Source: Daejeonella sp. (GTDB taxonomy: Bacteria; Bacteroidota; Bacteroidia; Sphingobacteriales; Sphingobacteriaceae). Taken from it: a DNA stretch of 60,953 nt. The notes under the pieces are model-generated. The model searched no databases, was not told the DNA's origin, and saw only the letters and a program-made list of their open reading frames with translations. Of the stretch, positions 42,152 to 50,535 are shown one piece after another. A program made the translations under genes and the position numbers. The first letter of the stretch is position 1; each line of letters begins with the position of its first letter. The stretch is from contig NZ_JAUXXZ010000046.1 of NCBI RefSeq assembly GCF_030684675.1, forward strand, positions 1 to 60,953, given 5' to 3'.

Positions 42152-44392
42152 ATGTCAAAAGTTTTAATATTTCTTTCCTTGGTATTTCTTTCCGGAAGTC
42201 TTTCTGGCCAGAGTATAAAGGGGAAAATATATTCGCAGAATACAAAAGATGCATTGATTGGGGTGAGCATCAGGCTTGAAGGAGCAAGCTCAATGGGTGG
42301 AGCAACAGATGAGAAAGGTATATTTAATTTTCAGAACATCCAGCCAGGCAAGTACACCATCAAAGCAAGCTATGTTGGTTATGAGCCCTATCAAACTACT
42401 TTGATTCTGGATAATGAAGGTATCAACCTTGATATATTCCTTATTTCTCAATCAGGGTCTCTTCCGGAAGTACAGATTTTATCTGCCTCACGCCGCAATA
42501 CTTCTTCAGTTCATCTGCCTTTTGCCTCCAGTGTATTAAATCTGCCTGCTCAATCTGAAAATATTCCACGTACCGTTCCTGAATCATTAAATATTATCCC
42601 CGGTGTGTTTGTTCAGAAGACGAACCATGGCGGTGGTTCTCCTTTTATAAGGGGTTTAACGGGTAACCAAACATTGATCCTTATTGATGGAATCAGATTA
42701 AATAATTCCACCTTCAGATATGGACCAAATCAGTATTTGAATACGATTGATCCTTTTTCGGTCAATAAGATTGAAGTTCTGAGAGGAAGTGGTTCGGTTC
42801 AGTATGGATCTGATGCCATAGGTGGGGTTATACAGATTTTTACAAAAGATCCGGGATATACACCCGAAAATTCCTTCAAGGGAAGCGTTTCAGGGAGATT
42901 TGGGAGCAGTAAAATGGAGCAATCCGGCAGTACAGAATTGTCTTATTCCACAAGTAAGATGGTTCTTTCAGGAATTTTGGGAATAAAGAATTATGGAGAT
43001 CTGATTGGCGGAGACACAACCGGAAGACAGTCTCCATCCGGATATTCCCAATCGGATGCCAGCTTGAAATTTAAGCTTAAGGTTTCTAACAATTCCGAAC
43101 TTATTCTAGCCAATCAGTTTGTGCAGCAAAAGGATGTCAATGTTTATCATAAAGTGCAGCTCGAGAATTTCAATGTTAATAAAATGGGTTTGCAGGGCAG
43201 GAATCTCAGCTATCTAAAATACAGTATTGACCAGAAATCTTCAATTTTCAGAAGGATAGATGTAACAGGTTCCTTAAATGCAACCGTGGAAGAACGAAAC
43301 AGTCAAAAAAATTCCAGTCAGTCGCTTGGTTTAGAAAAAGATAGGATCAAAACCTCTAATCTGGGAATTGAGATATTTTCTGACCTAAGTAAAAAGTGGA
43401 CGGTTAACAGTGGTCTGGAATATTACAGAGACAAGGTTAACAGTATCAGGAATACAACAAATCTTCAAAGCGGAGTAGTGAGCACCCAAAGAGGTTTATA
43501 TCCTGATAATTCACTCTATTCGAATACTTCAGTGTATTCTCTACATCATCTTGCGCTTGGCAATTTTAATCTTGAGGGTGGATTAAGGTACAATTGGTTA
43601 CAGGCAACGATTGCAGATAAAGACCTCGGTCGGATGGAAATCAATCCTGGCGCATTTGTATGGAATTCAGGACTTAATTATTCTATTGGAAAGCACCATA
43701 TTTACAGCTCCTTTAATACCGGATACCGTGCTCCTAATATCGATGATATGGGAACACTTGGTATTGTAGATTTCAGATATGAACTTCCTTCATATACTCT
43801 CAAGCCTGAAAAGAGCTATAATTCAGAAATCGGTTATAAATATTTTTCTGAGCATGTTAGTTTTGGTACAGCTTTATATCGAAATAAACTTAGTGATCTG
43901 ATCAACAGGGTACAAACAGGTCAGGTAATTGATGGATATAAGGTTTACATGAAGGAAAATACAGAAGAAGCAGTAATTAAAGGGGTAGAAGGTTTTGCTG
44001 AATTTCAGGTTTCACAAAATCTGTTCTTTGATTTATTTGCTTCATTTAATCATGGACGAAACATCTCTAAAGCAGAGCCACTTAGAAGAGTCCCTCCCTT
44101 TAATGGAAACATTTCAATGAAATATAAAATGAATAAATTTTATATGAAAGCTGAGATGGGCTGGGCTGATAAACAAGATCGTCTGGCTCAGGGCGATAAA
44201 GATGATAACAGGATTCCTACAGGCGGTACACCCGGTTGGAAGGTGCTAAATGTCTATTCCGGATATTCTTTGGAGAATGTACATTTACGTTTAAGTGCTC
44301 AAAACCTTTTCAATGCTGATTATCGGACACATGGCAGTGGAATAAATTCTGTTGGAAGAAGTCTTTGGATGAGTCTTTCATTTGTTTTCTGA
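42152..44392 (+). CDS. TonB-dependent outer-membrane receptor
   Basis: A 746-residue receptor. After a signal peptide (FLSLVFLSGSLSGQ) comes a carboxypeptidase regulatory-like domain (about 22-95: IKGKIYSQNTKDALIGVSI), then the plug domain (about 110-235: VPESLNIIPGVFVQK, LILIDGIRLNN, RGSGSVQYGSDAIGGVIQI), then the beta barrel to the terminal SLSFVF. It resembles cobalamin/siderophore-type rather than SusC-type receptors: it lacks the long SusC N-terminus and there is no susD gene next to it. It is energised by the ExbB/ExbD/TonB system. The upstream phosphatase-propeller gene probably belongs to the same unit. Confidence 0.92.
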   Translation: MSKVLIFLSLVFLSGSLSGQSIKGKIYSQNTKDALIGVSIRLEGASSMGGATDEKGIFNFQNIQPGKYTIKASYVGYEPYQTTLILDNEGINLDIFLISQSGSLPEVQILSASRRNTSSVHLPFASSVLNLPAQSENIPRTVPESLNIIPGVFVQKTNHGGGSPFIRGLTGNQTLILIDGIRLNNSTFRYGPNQYLNTIDPFSVNKIEVLRGSGSVQYGSDAIGGVIQIFTKDPGYTPENSFKGSVSGRFGSSKMEQSGSTELSYSTSKMVLSGILGIKNYGDLIGGDTTGRQSPSGYSQSDASLKFKLKVSNNSELILANQFVQQKDVNVYHKVQLENFNVNKMGLQGRNLSYLKYSIDQKSSIFRRIDVTGSLNATVEERNSQKNSSQSLGLEKDRIKTSNLGIEIFSDLSKKWTVNSGLEYYRDKVNSIRNTTNLQSGVVSTQRGLYPDNSLYSNTSVYSLHHLALGNFNLEGGLRYNWLQATIADKDLGRMEINPGAFVWNSGLNYSIGKHHIYSSFNTGYRAPNIDDMGTLGIVDFRYELPSYTLKPEKSYNSEIGYKYFSEHVSFGTALYRNKLSDLINRVQTGQVIDGYKVYMKENTEEAVIKGVEGFAEFQVSQNLFFDLFASFNHGRNISKAEPLRRVPPFNGNISMKYKMNKFYMKAEMGWADKQDRLAQGDKDDNRIPTGGTPGWKVLNVYSGYSLENVHLRLSAQNLFNADYRTHGSGINSVGRSLWMSLSFVF

Positions 44393-44400
44393 AAAACTAT

Positions 44401-44460
44401 TGAATCGGGCTTAAGCCCAAAAGCATAAAATTTATAAGAATTTCTGCTAAAGCCGATTCA
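44401..44460. repeat. Palindromic element with GGGCTTAAGCCC core
   Basis: The element begins TGAATCGGGCTTAAGCCC and ends CTAAAGCCGATTCA; the outer arms TGAATCGG/CCGATTCA are perfect 8-base complements, and inside the left arm GGGCTTAAGCCC is itself a palindrome. Further GGCTAAAGCCCC words follow up to about 44500. The same type of word (GGGCTGAAGCCC) recurs at 56905 and 57070. The 44461-44588 part holds no gene. Confidence 0.65.
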
Positions 44461-44579
44461 TCTACCATTTTGGACAAATGGCTAAAGCCCCTTGCAATTG
44501 ATTGAAATCCGATAATTATAGTTTGGGTATGGAGTAGTTCTATAGTCGGTATGGCTATTTTGCGTAATCACACATTTCC

Positions 44580-44623
44580 TGTAAAAATAGAAAGCCCCCA
44601 ATGCTAACCATTCAGGGCTTTCT
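44580..44623 (-). terminator. Terminator of gldJ (possibly bidirectional)
   Basis: Perfect 9-base arms AGAAAGCCC and GGGCTTTCT enclose a 17-base loop. On the minus strand the stem is followed by T-rich ATTTTT, 26 bases after the gldJ stop codon; on the plus strand a weaker GCTTTTATCTTTT follows, so it may also stop transcripts from the receptor gene. Confidence 0.75.
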
Positions 44624-44655
44624 GCTTTTATCTTTTGGCTTTCTGCTTTTATCTT
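44616..44655. repeat. 19-base tandem duplication at the gldJ 3' end
   Basis: GGCTTTCTGCTTTTATCTT occurs twice, at 44616-44634 and 44637-44655, separated by two T. The first copy shares one arm of the terminator and the second overlaps the gldJ stop codon, so the last codons of gldJ appear to derive from a local duplication. Confidence 0.8.
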
Positions 44656-46253
44656 GATTTACTCTGAGCCTTTGATTTAGGCTGGCTAAACTGTGGTTTA
44701 CCCTTAGTCATAATTTCAGGTGCACCAACCAGAGTCATAGCTGAGCGGAAGCCCATTTCTGCACTGGCTTCATCCTGTTGCATAAATCTTCTGGTAGCTG
44801 GATTGAGCCAGTAAGCTCTGTCATTCCATGATCCACCTTTATAAACCCTTGAACGATCATTTACCAGTGTAATAATTCCGTAAAGATCGGTTACTACAGT
44901 ATCCAGATGACCACGGAAATCAGGATTGTATGGTTTACCTGCAATAGCGGATGAATCTACAGCTGCGGCGTTATTTTGTAATTCAGACCATTTTTGTTTT
45001 TTGCCTGTTTTAGCAGGATCTTTTATAGGACGTCCATACTTATCTTTAGCATAAATGCCCTTGTCTCTATCGGACAAGCGTTTATTAACAAACTCATTTC
45101 CCCTGAATGGGTTGAAATCATTGAAATCTTCAAAACTTAATTTCCTGTAAACATCGGCTGTCCACTCATTCACATTTCCTGCCATGTTATATAAACCGAA
45201 ATCATTCGGTACATAACTTCTAACAGGTGCAGTAATGTCTGCTTTATCATTCAGGTAGCCACCTGTACCCATATTATCACCTTCTCCACGCTTAAAGTTA
45301 GCCAGAATCATACCTTGAGTACGTTTTTTAGGCGATCTTACACCAAGGCCATTCCATGGATAAATCCTGCCGTCTGCAATATTTTCGTATTCAGTGTTAC
45401 CCGCCAGGGCCAAAGCTGCGTATTCCCATTCTGCCTCAGTTGGTAAACGATATGGTTGTTTTAATACCCCATCTTCCAGACGTACTGGTCTGACTACCCC
45501 TTTTGCATTGGGAGTTGTACCGGTAGCTACTGCACTTGGGTTTAAATCCTTTTTCATCTTTTTTCCATCAATTCCTTCGCCACGATACTGCCCGTTCAGG
45601 TAGATATCTGTATTGAAAGGATCCGCGGATGTTGAAACAGTAGCTGCCGTTCCTGCTTTACCTGCACCGGCTGCCAATGTTTTATAGTCCATCAAATAAC
45701 CCTTACTTCTTAAGATTTCTTCGTTTACACGGTCAGTACGCCACTCACAATAGGCATTTGCCTGTTCCCAGGTTACTCCAACAACCGGGTAATCCTGAAA
45801 GGCCGGGTGACGGAGGTAATTATTAACATAAGGTTCGTTATAGGAAAGAGGTTGTCTCCAAACAAGTGTATCTGGAAGTGCATTGTAATAATATTCTGCA
45901 TCATTGGCATAATTGCGTCTGATCCAGTAAAGATACTCGAGCCAGTCAACGTTCGATACCTCAGTTTCATCCATGTAAAATGACGCAACGGTTACCCTTC
46001 GTCTAACATTATCAAACTCATATCCTAAATCCTGATTCAAACTTCCGCCCATTACAAAAGTTCCGCCTTCAATTGCAATCAATCCCGGGCCCGGGCCAGC
46101 CTTTACTTTGCTGTTAACCTCAAAGCCACCATTATTCTTATTATTATAAGCCATGCCTGTTTTAGAAGACTGGCCTGTCTTACTTTTACTGCAGGATGAT
46201 AAGATTCCAAGAAGCATTATGGCTGCTAAAGAATAAATTGAAATTCGTTTCAT
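44649..46253 (-). CDS. gldJ: Gliding motility lipoprotein GldJ (FGE-sulfatase-like)
   Basis: A 534-residue lipoprotein (ATG at 46253; a longer start at 46277 is less likely). The signal MKRISIYSLAAIMLLGILSSC gives a lipobox cysteine near residue 21. The body is an SUMF1/FGE-like domain: FVMGGSLNQDLGYEFDNVRRR, MDETEVSNVDWLEYLYWI, NEPYVNNYLRHPAFQDYPVVGV, YRLPTEAEWEYAAL, and GGSWNDRAYWLNPATRRFMQ (seen in parts). In Flavobacterium, GldJ is needed for gliding and for stability of the type IX secretion motor ring components; whether this organism glides is unknown. It is divergent from porV. The final tail is rich in KSKAQSK. Confidence 0.9.
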   Translation of the reverse strand: MKRISIYSLAAIMLLGILSSCSKSKTGQSSKTGMAYNNKNNGGFEVNSKVKAGPGPGLIAIEGGTFVMGGSLNQDLGYEFDNVRRRVTVASFYMDETEVSNVDWLEYLYWIRRNYANDAEYYYNALPDTLVWRQPLSYNEPYVNNYLRHPAFQDYPVVGVTWEQANAYCEWRTDRVNEEILRSKGYLMDYKTLAAGAGKAGTAATVSTSADPFNTDIYLNGQYRGEGIDGKKMKKDLNPSAVATGTTPNAKGVVRPVRLEDGVLKQPYRLPTEAEWEYAALALAGNTEYENIADGRIYPWNGLGVRSPKKRTQGMILANFKRGEGDNMGTGGYLNDKADITAPVRSYVPNDFGLYNMAGNVNEWTADVYRKLSFEDFNDFNPFRGNEFVNKRLSDRDKGIYAKDKYGRPIKDPAKTGKKQKWSELQNNAAAVDSSAIAGKPYNPDFRGHLDTVVTDLYGIITLVNDRSRVYKGGSWNDRAYWLNPATRRFMQQDEASAEMGFRSAMTLVGAPEIMTKGKPQFSQPKSKAQSKSR

Positions 46254-46678
46254 TACTATTCGATGTAATTGGAGCATTAATTTTTTAAAAGTACAAAATT
46301 GGGCTTATATCCCCAATGGATTTTTTTTGTCTTATATTAAGTCAATATCTAACTAATGGTCAAACGAAAAAAGTTTGAATAAGGTTACAAATCAATATAC
46401 GTTAAATCATTTTCCAAACGTTATATATTGTATATTATTTCAATGCAATTTTTAGAGTAATAGTGAGTTATTTAGTTGTAGCAATTTAAAATCTTGAAAA
46501 TCAATTAATTACAATATTAGTTTTTAAATTGAAGAGCTCTTTTGCTTGTTATTAATCATTTGATTTTTTGCTTTATAATTTCATTTAATATATCGGGTTA
46601 CTTGGGAAATAATTCTTTTAAATACCTATATTTAAAACACTGTAAAGTGTAGATTTGATTGATTTTTTTTCAAAATTA
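46254..46678. other. AT-rich divergent intergenic region between gldJ and porV
   Basis: About 425 bases without a gene, very AT-rich. It must contain both promoters, but no exact TAnnTTTG box was found on either strand, so other sigma factors or degenerate boxes may be used. One small inverted repeat is visible: TCAAAC (46360-46365) and GTTTGA (46373-46378) around an A-rich loop. In Flavobacterium, porU is a neighbour of gldJ and porV; nothing of it remains here. Confidence 0.6.
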
Positions 46679-47833
46679 ATGGTTAACAAACTCTCGTTTT
46701 GTAATTATTTCGTCGTTTTAATTGTCTGTGTGCCTGCTTTGGCTGTGTCTCAGCCAACCCAGACAGATGGAAAGCGAACCAATACCATTCAGACAGCAGC
46801 TCCGTTTTTACTGATCACACCCGATGCACGGTCAGGTGCAATGGGTGACGTGGGGGTAGCAATTTCACCTGATGCAAATTCCATGCACTGGAACCCGGCT
46901 AAGCTGGCATTTCTTGATAAACCTACAGGCCTTTCAGCTTCATACACACCATGGCTTCGAAATCTGGTTCCGGATGTTGATTTGGGCTACCTGACGATCT
47001 ACCACCGTTTAGATGATAGAAATACAATAGGTGGAGCATTAAGGTATTTTTCCTATGGTTCCATCCAGCTAACAGATAATAGTCAGAATGATATTGGAGT
47101 ATACAGCCCGAATGAATTCTCTGTTGAGGGTTCTTTTTCAAGAAAATTTGGAGAGGGATTTGCCCTGGGAACTGCATTAAGATATATCCGCTCAAGTTTA
47201 AGTAACGGACAATTCAACGGACAGGATATACAGCCTGCTACCGCTCTTGCAGCAGATGCTTCTGCATATTATAAAACAGGTACTGTTATGTTGGGCAAGG
47301 ATGCAGAGCTTGCATTGGGTTTGAACCTGTCTAATATCGGATCAAAGATGAGTTACTCCGAAGGAGGCTCAAAGTCCTTTCTCCCTGCCAATATGAAACT
47401 TGGTGCAGCTTCTACTTTTATTCTTGATGAATTGAATACTTTCACCGTTGCTCTTGACATGAACAAATTACTTGTTCCAACAAATCCTATCCGGGATATA
47501 AATGGAAATATTATTGATGGGAAAGACCCCGACCGTTCAGTGCCTGCTGCAATTTTTGGTTCCTTCAGTGATGCACCGGGTGGTTTTTCTGAAGAATTAA
47601 GTGAGATCAGCTTTTCTCTGGGTACAGAATACTGGTACAATAAACAATTTGCCCTTCGCTCCGGGTATTTCTATGAAGCCCCCACAAAGGGTGACAGGAG
47701 ATACCTTACACTCGGTGCAGGCTTAAAATACAATGTATTTAATCTTGATTTCGCTTATTTGCTGGCAAATCAACAAACCAGTCCATTAGCACAGACACTG
47801 CGCTTTTCATTGGTATTTAATTTCGAAAAGTAG
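46679..47833 (+). CDS. porV: Type IX secretion system outer-membrane protein PorV
   Basis: A 384-residue outer-membrane beta-barrel protein of the PorV/LptO family (ATG at 46679; a TTG at 46655 is also in frame). After a signal peptide (VLIVCVPALAVSQ) come the family hallmarks ITPDARSGAMGDVGVAISPDANSMHWNPAKLAF and YTPWLRNLVPDVDLGYLTIYHR (seen in parts), then barrel strands to SLVFNFEK. In the type IX system PorV acts as a shuttle that takes cargo from the SprA translocon to the attachment complex with PorU. It lies opposite gldJ, and ispF follows after 4 bases. Confidence 0.93.
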   Translation: MVNKLSFCNYFVVLIVCVPALAVSQPTQTDGKRTNTIQTAAPFLLITPDARSGAMGDVGVAISPDANSMHWNPAKLAFLDKPTGLSASYTPWLRNLVPDVDLGYLTIYHRLDDRNTIGGALRYFSYGSIQLTDNSQNDIGVYSPNEFSVEGSFSRKFGEGFALGTALRYIRSSLSNGQFNGQDIQPATALAADASAYYKTGTVMLGKDAELALGLNLSNIGSKMSYSEGGSKSFLPANMKLGAASTFILDELNTFTVALDMNKLLVPTNPIRDINGNIIDGKDPDRSVPAAIFGSFSDAPGGFSEELSEISFSLGTEYWYNKQFALRSGYFYEAPTKGDRRYLTLGAGLKYNVFNLDFAYLLANQQTSPLAQTLRFSLVFNFEK

Positions 47834-47837
47834 TTTA

Positions 47838-48317
47838 ATGAAGATCAGGGTAGGATTTGGGTTCGATGTACACCAATTAGTTGAAAATCATCCATTTATT
47901 TTAGGAGGAGTTAAATTAGAACATCATTCAGGGGCTTTCGGGCATTCTGATGCGGATGTTTTGGTTCACGCTATTTGTGATGCACTGCTGGGTGCAGCAA
48001 ATCTTCGTGATATTGGCTATCATTTTTCCAATACAGATGATCGCTGGAAAGGTATCAGCAGTCTCATCCTTTTAAAGGAATGTGTCAAATTACTTAACCA
48101 GAAAGGCTGGAATGTCGGAAATATCGATGCCATGTTATGTCTGGAAGCCCCTAAAATTAATCCACATATTCCCGAAATGAAAGTCAAAATATCTGAGGCT
48201 GCCGGGATTAGCGAAGATGATATATCCATCAAAGCAACTACGAATGAAACGATGGGTTTCATTGGCAGGAAGGAAGGACTGGTGGCTTATGCAGTATGTT
48301 TGATTGAGAAAAATTGA
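47838..48317 (+). CDS. ispF: 2-C-methyl-D-erythritol 2,4-cyclodiphosphate synthase
   Basis: A 159-residue enzyme of the non-mevalonate isoprenoid pathway that forms the cyclic diphosphate MEcPP. RVGFGFDVHQL carries the zinc ligands D and H at about residues 9-11, HSDADVLVHAICDALLGAA is the second signature, and TNETMGFIGRKEG is the C-terminal CDP-binding loop. Length typical. The 4-base gap after porV suggests co-transcription despite unrelated functions. Its 3' end faces the small minus-strand gene 8 bases away. Confidence 0.96.
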   Translation: MKIRVGFGFDVHQLVENHPFILGGVKLEHHSGAFGHSDADVLVHAICDALLGAANLRDIGYHFSNTDDRWKGISSLILLKECVKLLNQKGWNVGNIDAMLCLEAPKINPHIPEMKVKISEAAGISEDDISIKATTNETMGFIGRKEGLVAYAVCLIEKN

Positions 48318-48325
48318 GGAAGTCC

Positions 48326-48493
48326 CTAATGTTTACCTGAATCAGGAATCTTAACCTCACTGAAGTCAGCAGCACATTTGCCACAATTGCTTGCGCATCC
48401 CTTTTTGCTGTTCATACTTTTATAGACCATACGGCCCATATAAACAGTGGCCAGGATGAATAGCAGAATAACCAAAATCAGTTGATAGTCCAT
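48326..48493 (-). CDS. FeoB-associated Cys-rich small membrane protein
   Basis: A 55-residue gene. The product has one N-terminal membrane helix (about residues 4-20, LILVILLFILATVYMG), then a short basic part and the cysteine cluster GCASNCGKCAADF (C33, C37, C40) typical of the FeoB-associated Cys-rich membrane proteins, which are usually found next to the ferrous iron transporter genes. Here no feoA or feoB is nearby. A TAnnTTTG box ends 4 bases before the ATG, so the mRNA is probably leaderless. Confidence 0.8.
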   Translation of the reverse strand: MDYQLILVILLFILATVYMGRMVYKSMNSKKGCASNCGKCAADFSEVKIPDSGKH

Positions 48494-48497
48494 AAAT

Positions 48498-48505
48498 CAA
48501 AGTTA
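48498..48505 (-). promoter_or_regulatory. Candidate promoter -7 box (TAACTTTG) directly before the small Cys-rich gene
   Basis: On the minus strand TAACTTTG matches TAnnTTTG; only four bases (ATTT) separate it from the ATG at 48493. If used, transcription would start at or very near the A of the ATG. Confidence 0.45.
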
Positions 48506-48615
48506 CAGAATATCTGACAATGCCCGGTCAGGCGAAGGTAAATTATACCGTGTTGCAAAATAATTTTATCCTCAATTTATTTGGAGATTGATGGTTAAAT
48601 CTGCTTATTAAATCC

Positions 48616-48623
48616 TACCTTTG
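48616..48623 (+). promoter_or_regulatory. Candidate typA promoter -7 box (TACCTTTG)
   Basis: TACCTTTG is an exact TAnnTTTG match, 25 bases before the typA ATG. The 48494-48648 interval otherwise shows no gene. Confidence 0.55.
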
Positions 48624-48648
48624 CAAAAAATTTAAGAGTAATTTTTTA

Positions 48649-50460
48649 ATGCAAAAAATAAGGAATATAGCGATCATCGCTCACGTTGACCACGGTAAAA
48701 CTACATTGGTTGATAAAATTTTACACCAAACTAATTTGTTCCGTGATAATCAGGACACCGGGGATCTGATACTGGATAGCAATGATCTTGAACGTGAACG
48801 TGGTATTACCATTGTTTCAAAGAATGTTTCTGTAAACTATAAGGGTGTCAAAATTAATATTATTGATACTCCGGGACACGCCGACTTTGGTGGTGAAGTT
48901 GAACGGGTATTGAAAATGGCTGATGGGGTTATCCTCCTGGTCGATGCCTTTGAAGGCGCAATGCCTCAAACCCGTTTCGTGACTCAGAAGGCTCTTTCTT
49001 TGGGATTAAAGCCGGTTGTTATTGTTAATAAGGTAGATAAAGAAAACTGTCGCCCGGAAGAAGTTTATGAGTCAATCTTCGAATTGTTCTTCAATCTTGA
49101 AGCTACAGAAGATCAGCTTGATTTTCCTGTTTTATACGGTTCTTCAAAGCAGGGATGGATGAGTGAAGACTGGAAAGTACAGACTGAAGACATTACGCCA
49201 TTACTGGATACTATTTTAGAGCACATTCCACCTGCACCAAGTTTTGATGGAACTCTTCAGATGCAAATCACCTCGTTAGATTATTCATCATTCGTAGGTC
49301 GTATCGCAATTGGGCGTGTGGCAAGAGGAGTGATTAAGGAAAATCAGCCTGTTTCTTTGGTAAAACGTGACGGAAAGATACAGAAATCAAGAATTAAAGA
49401 GCTTTATACGTTTGAAGGATTAGGAAAAATCAGGGTACAGGAAGTTTCATCGGGGGATATTTGTGCAGTAGTAGGAATCGAAGGTTTTGATATTGGTGAT
49501 ACAATTGCCGATTTCGAGAATCCGGAACAACTTGAAGTAATTAAGATCGACGAACCAACAATGAATATGTTGTTTACCATCAACAATTCACCAATGTTTG
49601 GTAAGGAAGGAAAATTTGTAACCTCGCAGCGTTTACGTGAGCGTCTTTACAAAGAGATGGAAAAAAATCTGGCCCTGAAAGTTGTCGAAACTGATTCACC
49701 TGATTCTTATCTGGTTTATGGCCGGGGAATTCTACACTTGTCGGTATTGATCGAAACAATGCGTCGTGAAGGATATGAGCTGCAGGTTGGACAACCTCAG
49801 GTTATCATCAAAGAAATTGACGGAATGAAGTGTGAGCCGATTGAAACACTTATCGTGGATGTACCTGCAGAGGTTTCCGGAAAAGTTATTGAATTAGTAA
49901 CACAACGTAAGGGTGAATTATTGATTATGGAGCCGAAGGGAGATCTTCAGCATCTTGAGTTTGAAATTCCGGCACGTGGTATCATCGGACTTCGTAATAA
50001 CGTGTTAACGGCTACTGCAGGTGAGGCTATTATGGCGCACCGTTTTAAAGCTTATGAGCCATGGAAAGGTAATATCCCTGGACGTTTGAATGGAGTTTTG
50101 GTATCTATGGAAAAAGGTTCAACTACTGCATATTCGATTGATAAATTGCAGGATCGCGGCCGTTTCTTCATTGAGCCGGGTGTTGAAGTTTATGAAGGAC
50201 AGATTATGGGCGAGCATATCCGTGATAATGATCTGGTTGTAAATGTGGTTAAGGGTAAGGCTCTGACCAACATGCGTGCATCAGGTACAGATGATAATGC
50301 ACGTATTGCTACCGCGGTTAAGTTTTCACTGGAAGAAGCTATGGAATATATCCAGGCCGATGAGTACATTGAGATCACTCCGAAAAGTATGCGTTTACGT
50401 AAGATTTATCTAACTGAGAATGAGCGTAAGATCAATGCAAAGAAGTTTGTGAATCAATAA
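48649..50460 (+). CDS. typA: Ribosome-associated GTPase TypA/BipA
   Basis: A 603-residue translational GTPase. G1 is AHVDHGKTT at about residues 10-18, the switch I region has RERGITI, G3 is DTPGHADF, and G4 is NKVDKE. The EF-G-like domains and the BipA-specific C-terminal domain ([22 protein letters not shown], then [11 protein letters not shown]) follow, so it is TypA and not EF-G or LepA. It acts in 50S subunit assembly and stress adaptation. Single gene with its own promoter box and a very strong terminator. Confidence 0.96.
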   Translation: MQKIRNIAIIAHVDHGKTTLVDKILHQTNLFRDNQDTGDLILDSNDLERERGITIVSKNVSVNYKGVKINIIDTPGHADFGGEVERVLKMADGVILLVDAFEGAMPQTRFVTQKALSLGLKPVVIVNKVDKENCRPEEVYESIFELFFNLEATEDQLDFPVLYGSSKQGWMSEDWKVQTEDITPLLDTILEHIPPAPSFDGTLQMQITSLDYSSFVGRIAIGRVARGVIKENQPVSLVKRDGKIQKSRIKELYTFEGLGKIRVQEVSSGDICAVVGIEGFDIGDTIADFENPEQLEVIKIDEPTMNMLFTINNSPMFGKEGKFVTSQRLRERLYKEMEKNLALKVVETDSPDSYLVYGRGILHLSVLIETMRREGYELQVGQPQVIIKEIDGMKCEPIETLIVDVPAEVSGKVIELVTQRKGELLIMEPKGDLQHLEFEIPARGIIGLRNNVLTATAGEAIMAHRFKAYEPWKGNIPGRLNGVLVSMEKGSTTAYSIDKLQDRGRFFIEPGVEVYEGQIMGEHIRDNDLVVNVVKGKALTNMRASGTDDNARIATAVKFSLEEAMEYIQADEYIEITPKSMRLRKIYLTENERKINAKKFVNQ

Positions 50461-50488
50461 TCAAACGAAATATTTTAAAATAACACAC

Positions 50489-50520
50489 GAAAAGCCCCGG
50501 ATTTAATCCGGGGCTTTTCT
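50489..50520 (+). terminator. Strong terminator of typA
   Basis: A 14-base perfect stem (GAAAAGCCCCGGAT with ATCCGGGGCTTTTC) closes on a three-base TTA loop; T-rich sequence on the 3' arm gives the release tract, and the symmetry would allow action in both directions. It lies about 28 bases after the typA stop and ends only three bases before the next promoter box. Confidence 0.93.
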
Positions 50521-50522
50521 AT

Positions 50523-50530
50523 TATATTTG
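50523..50530 (+). promoter_or_regulatory. Candidate promoter -7 box (TATATTTG) of the polysaccharide cluster
   Basis: TATATTTG is an exact TAnnTTTG match and ends 5 bases before the flippase ATG at 50536, so the mRNA would be leaderless or nearly so. Its -33 region would lie inside the 3' arm of the preceding terminator. Confidence 0.5.
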
Positions 50531-50535
50531 TGTTG

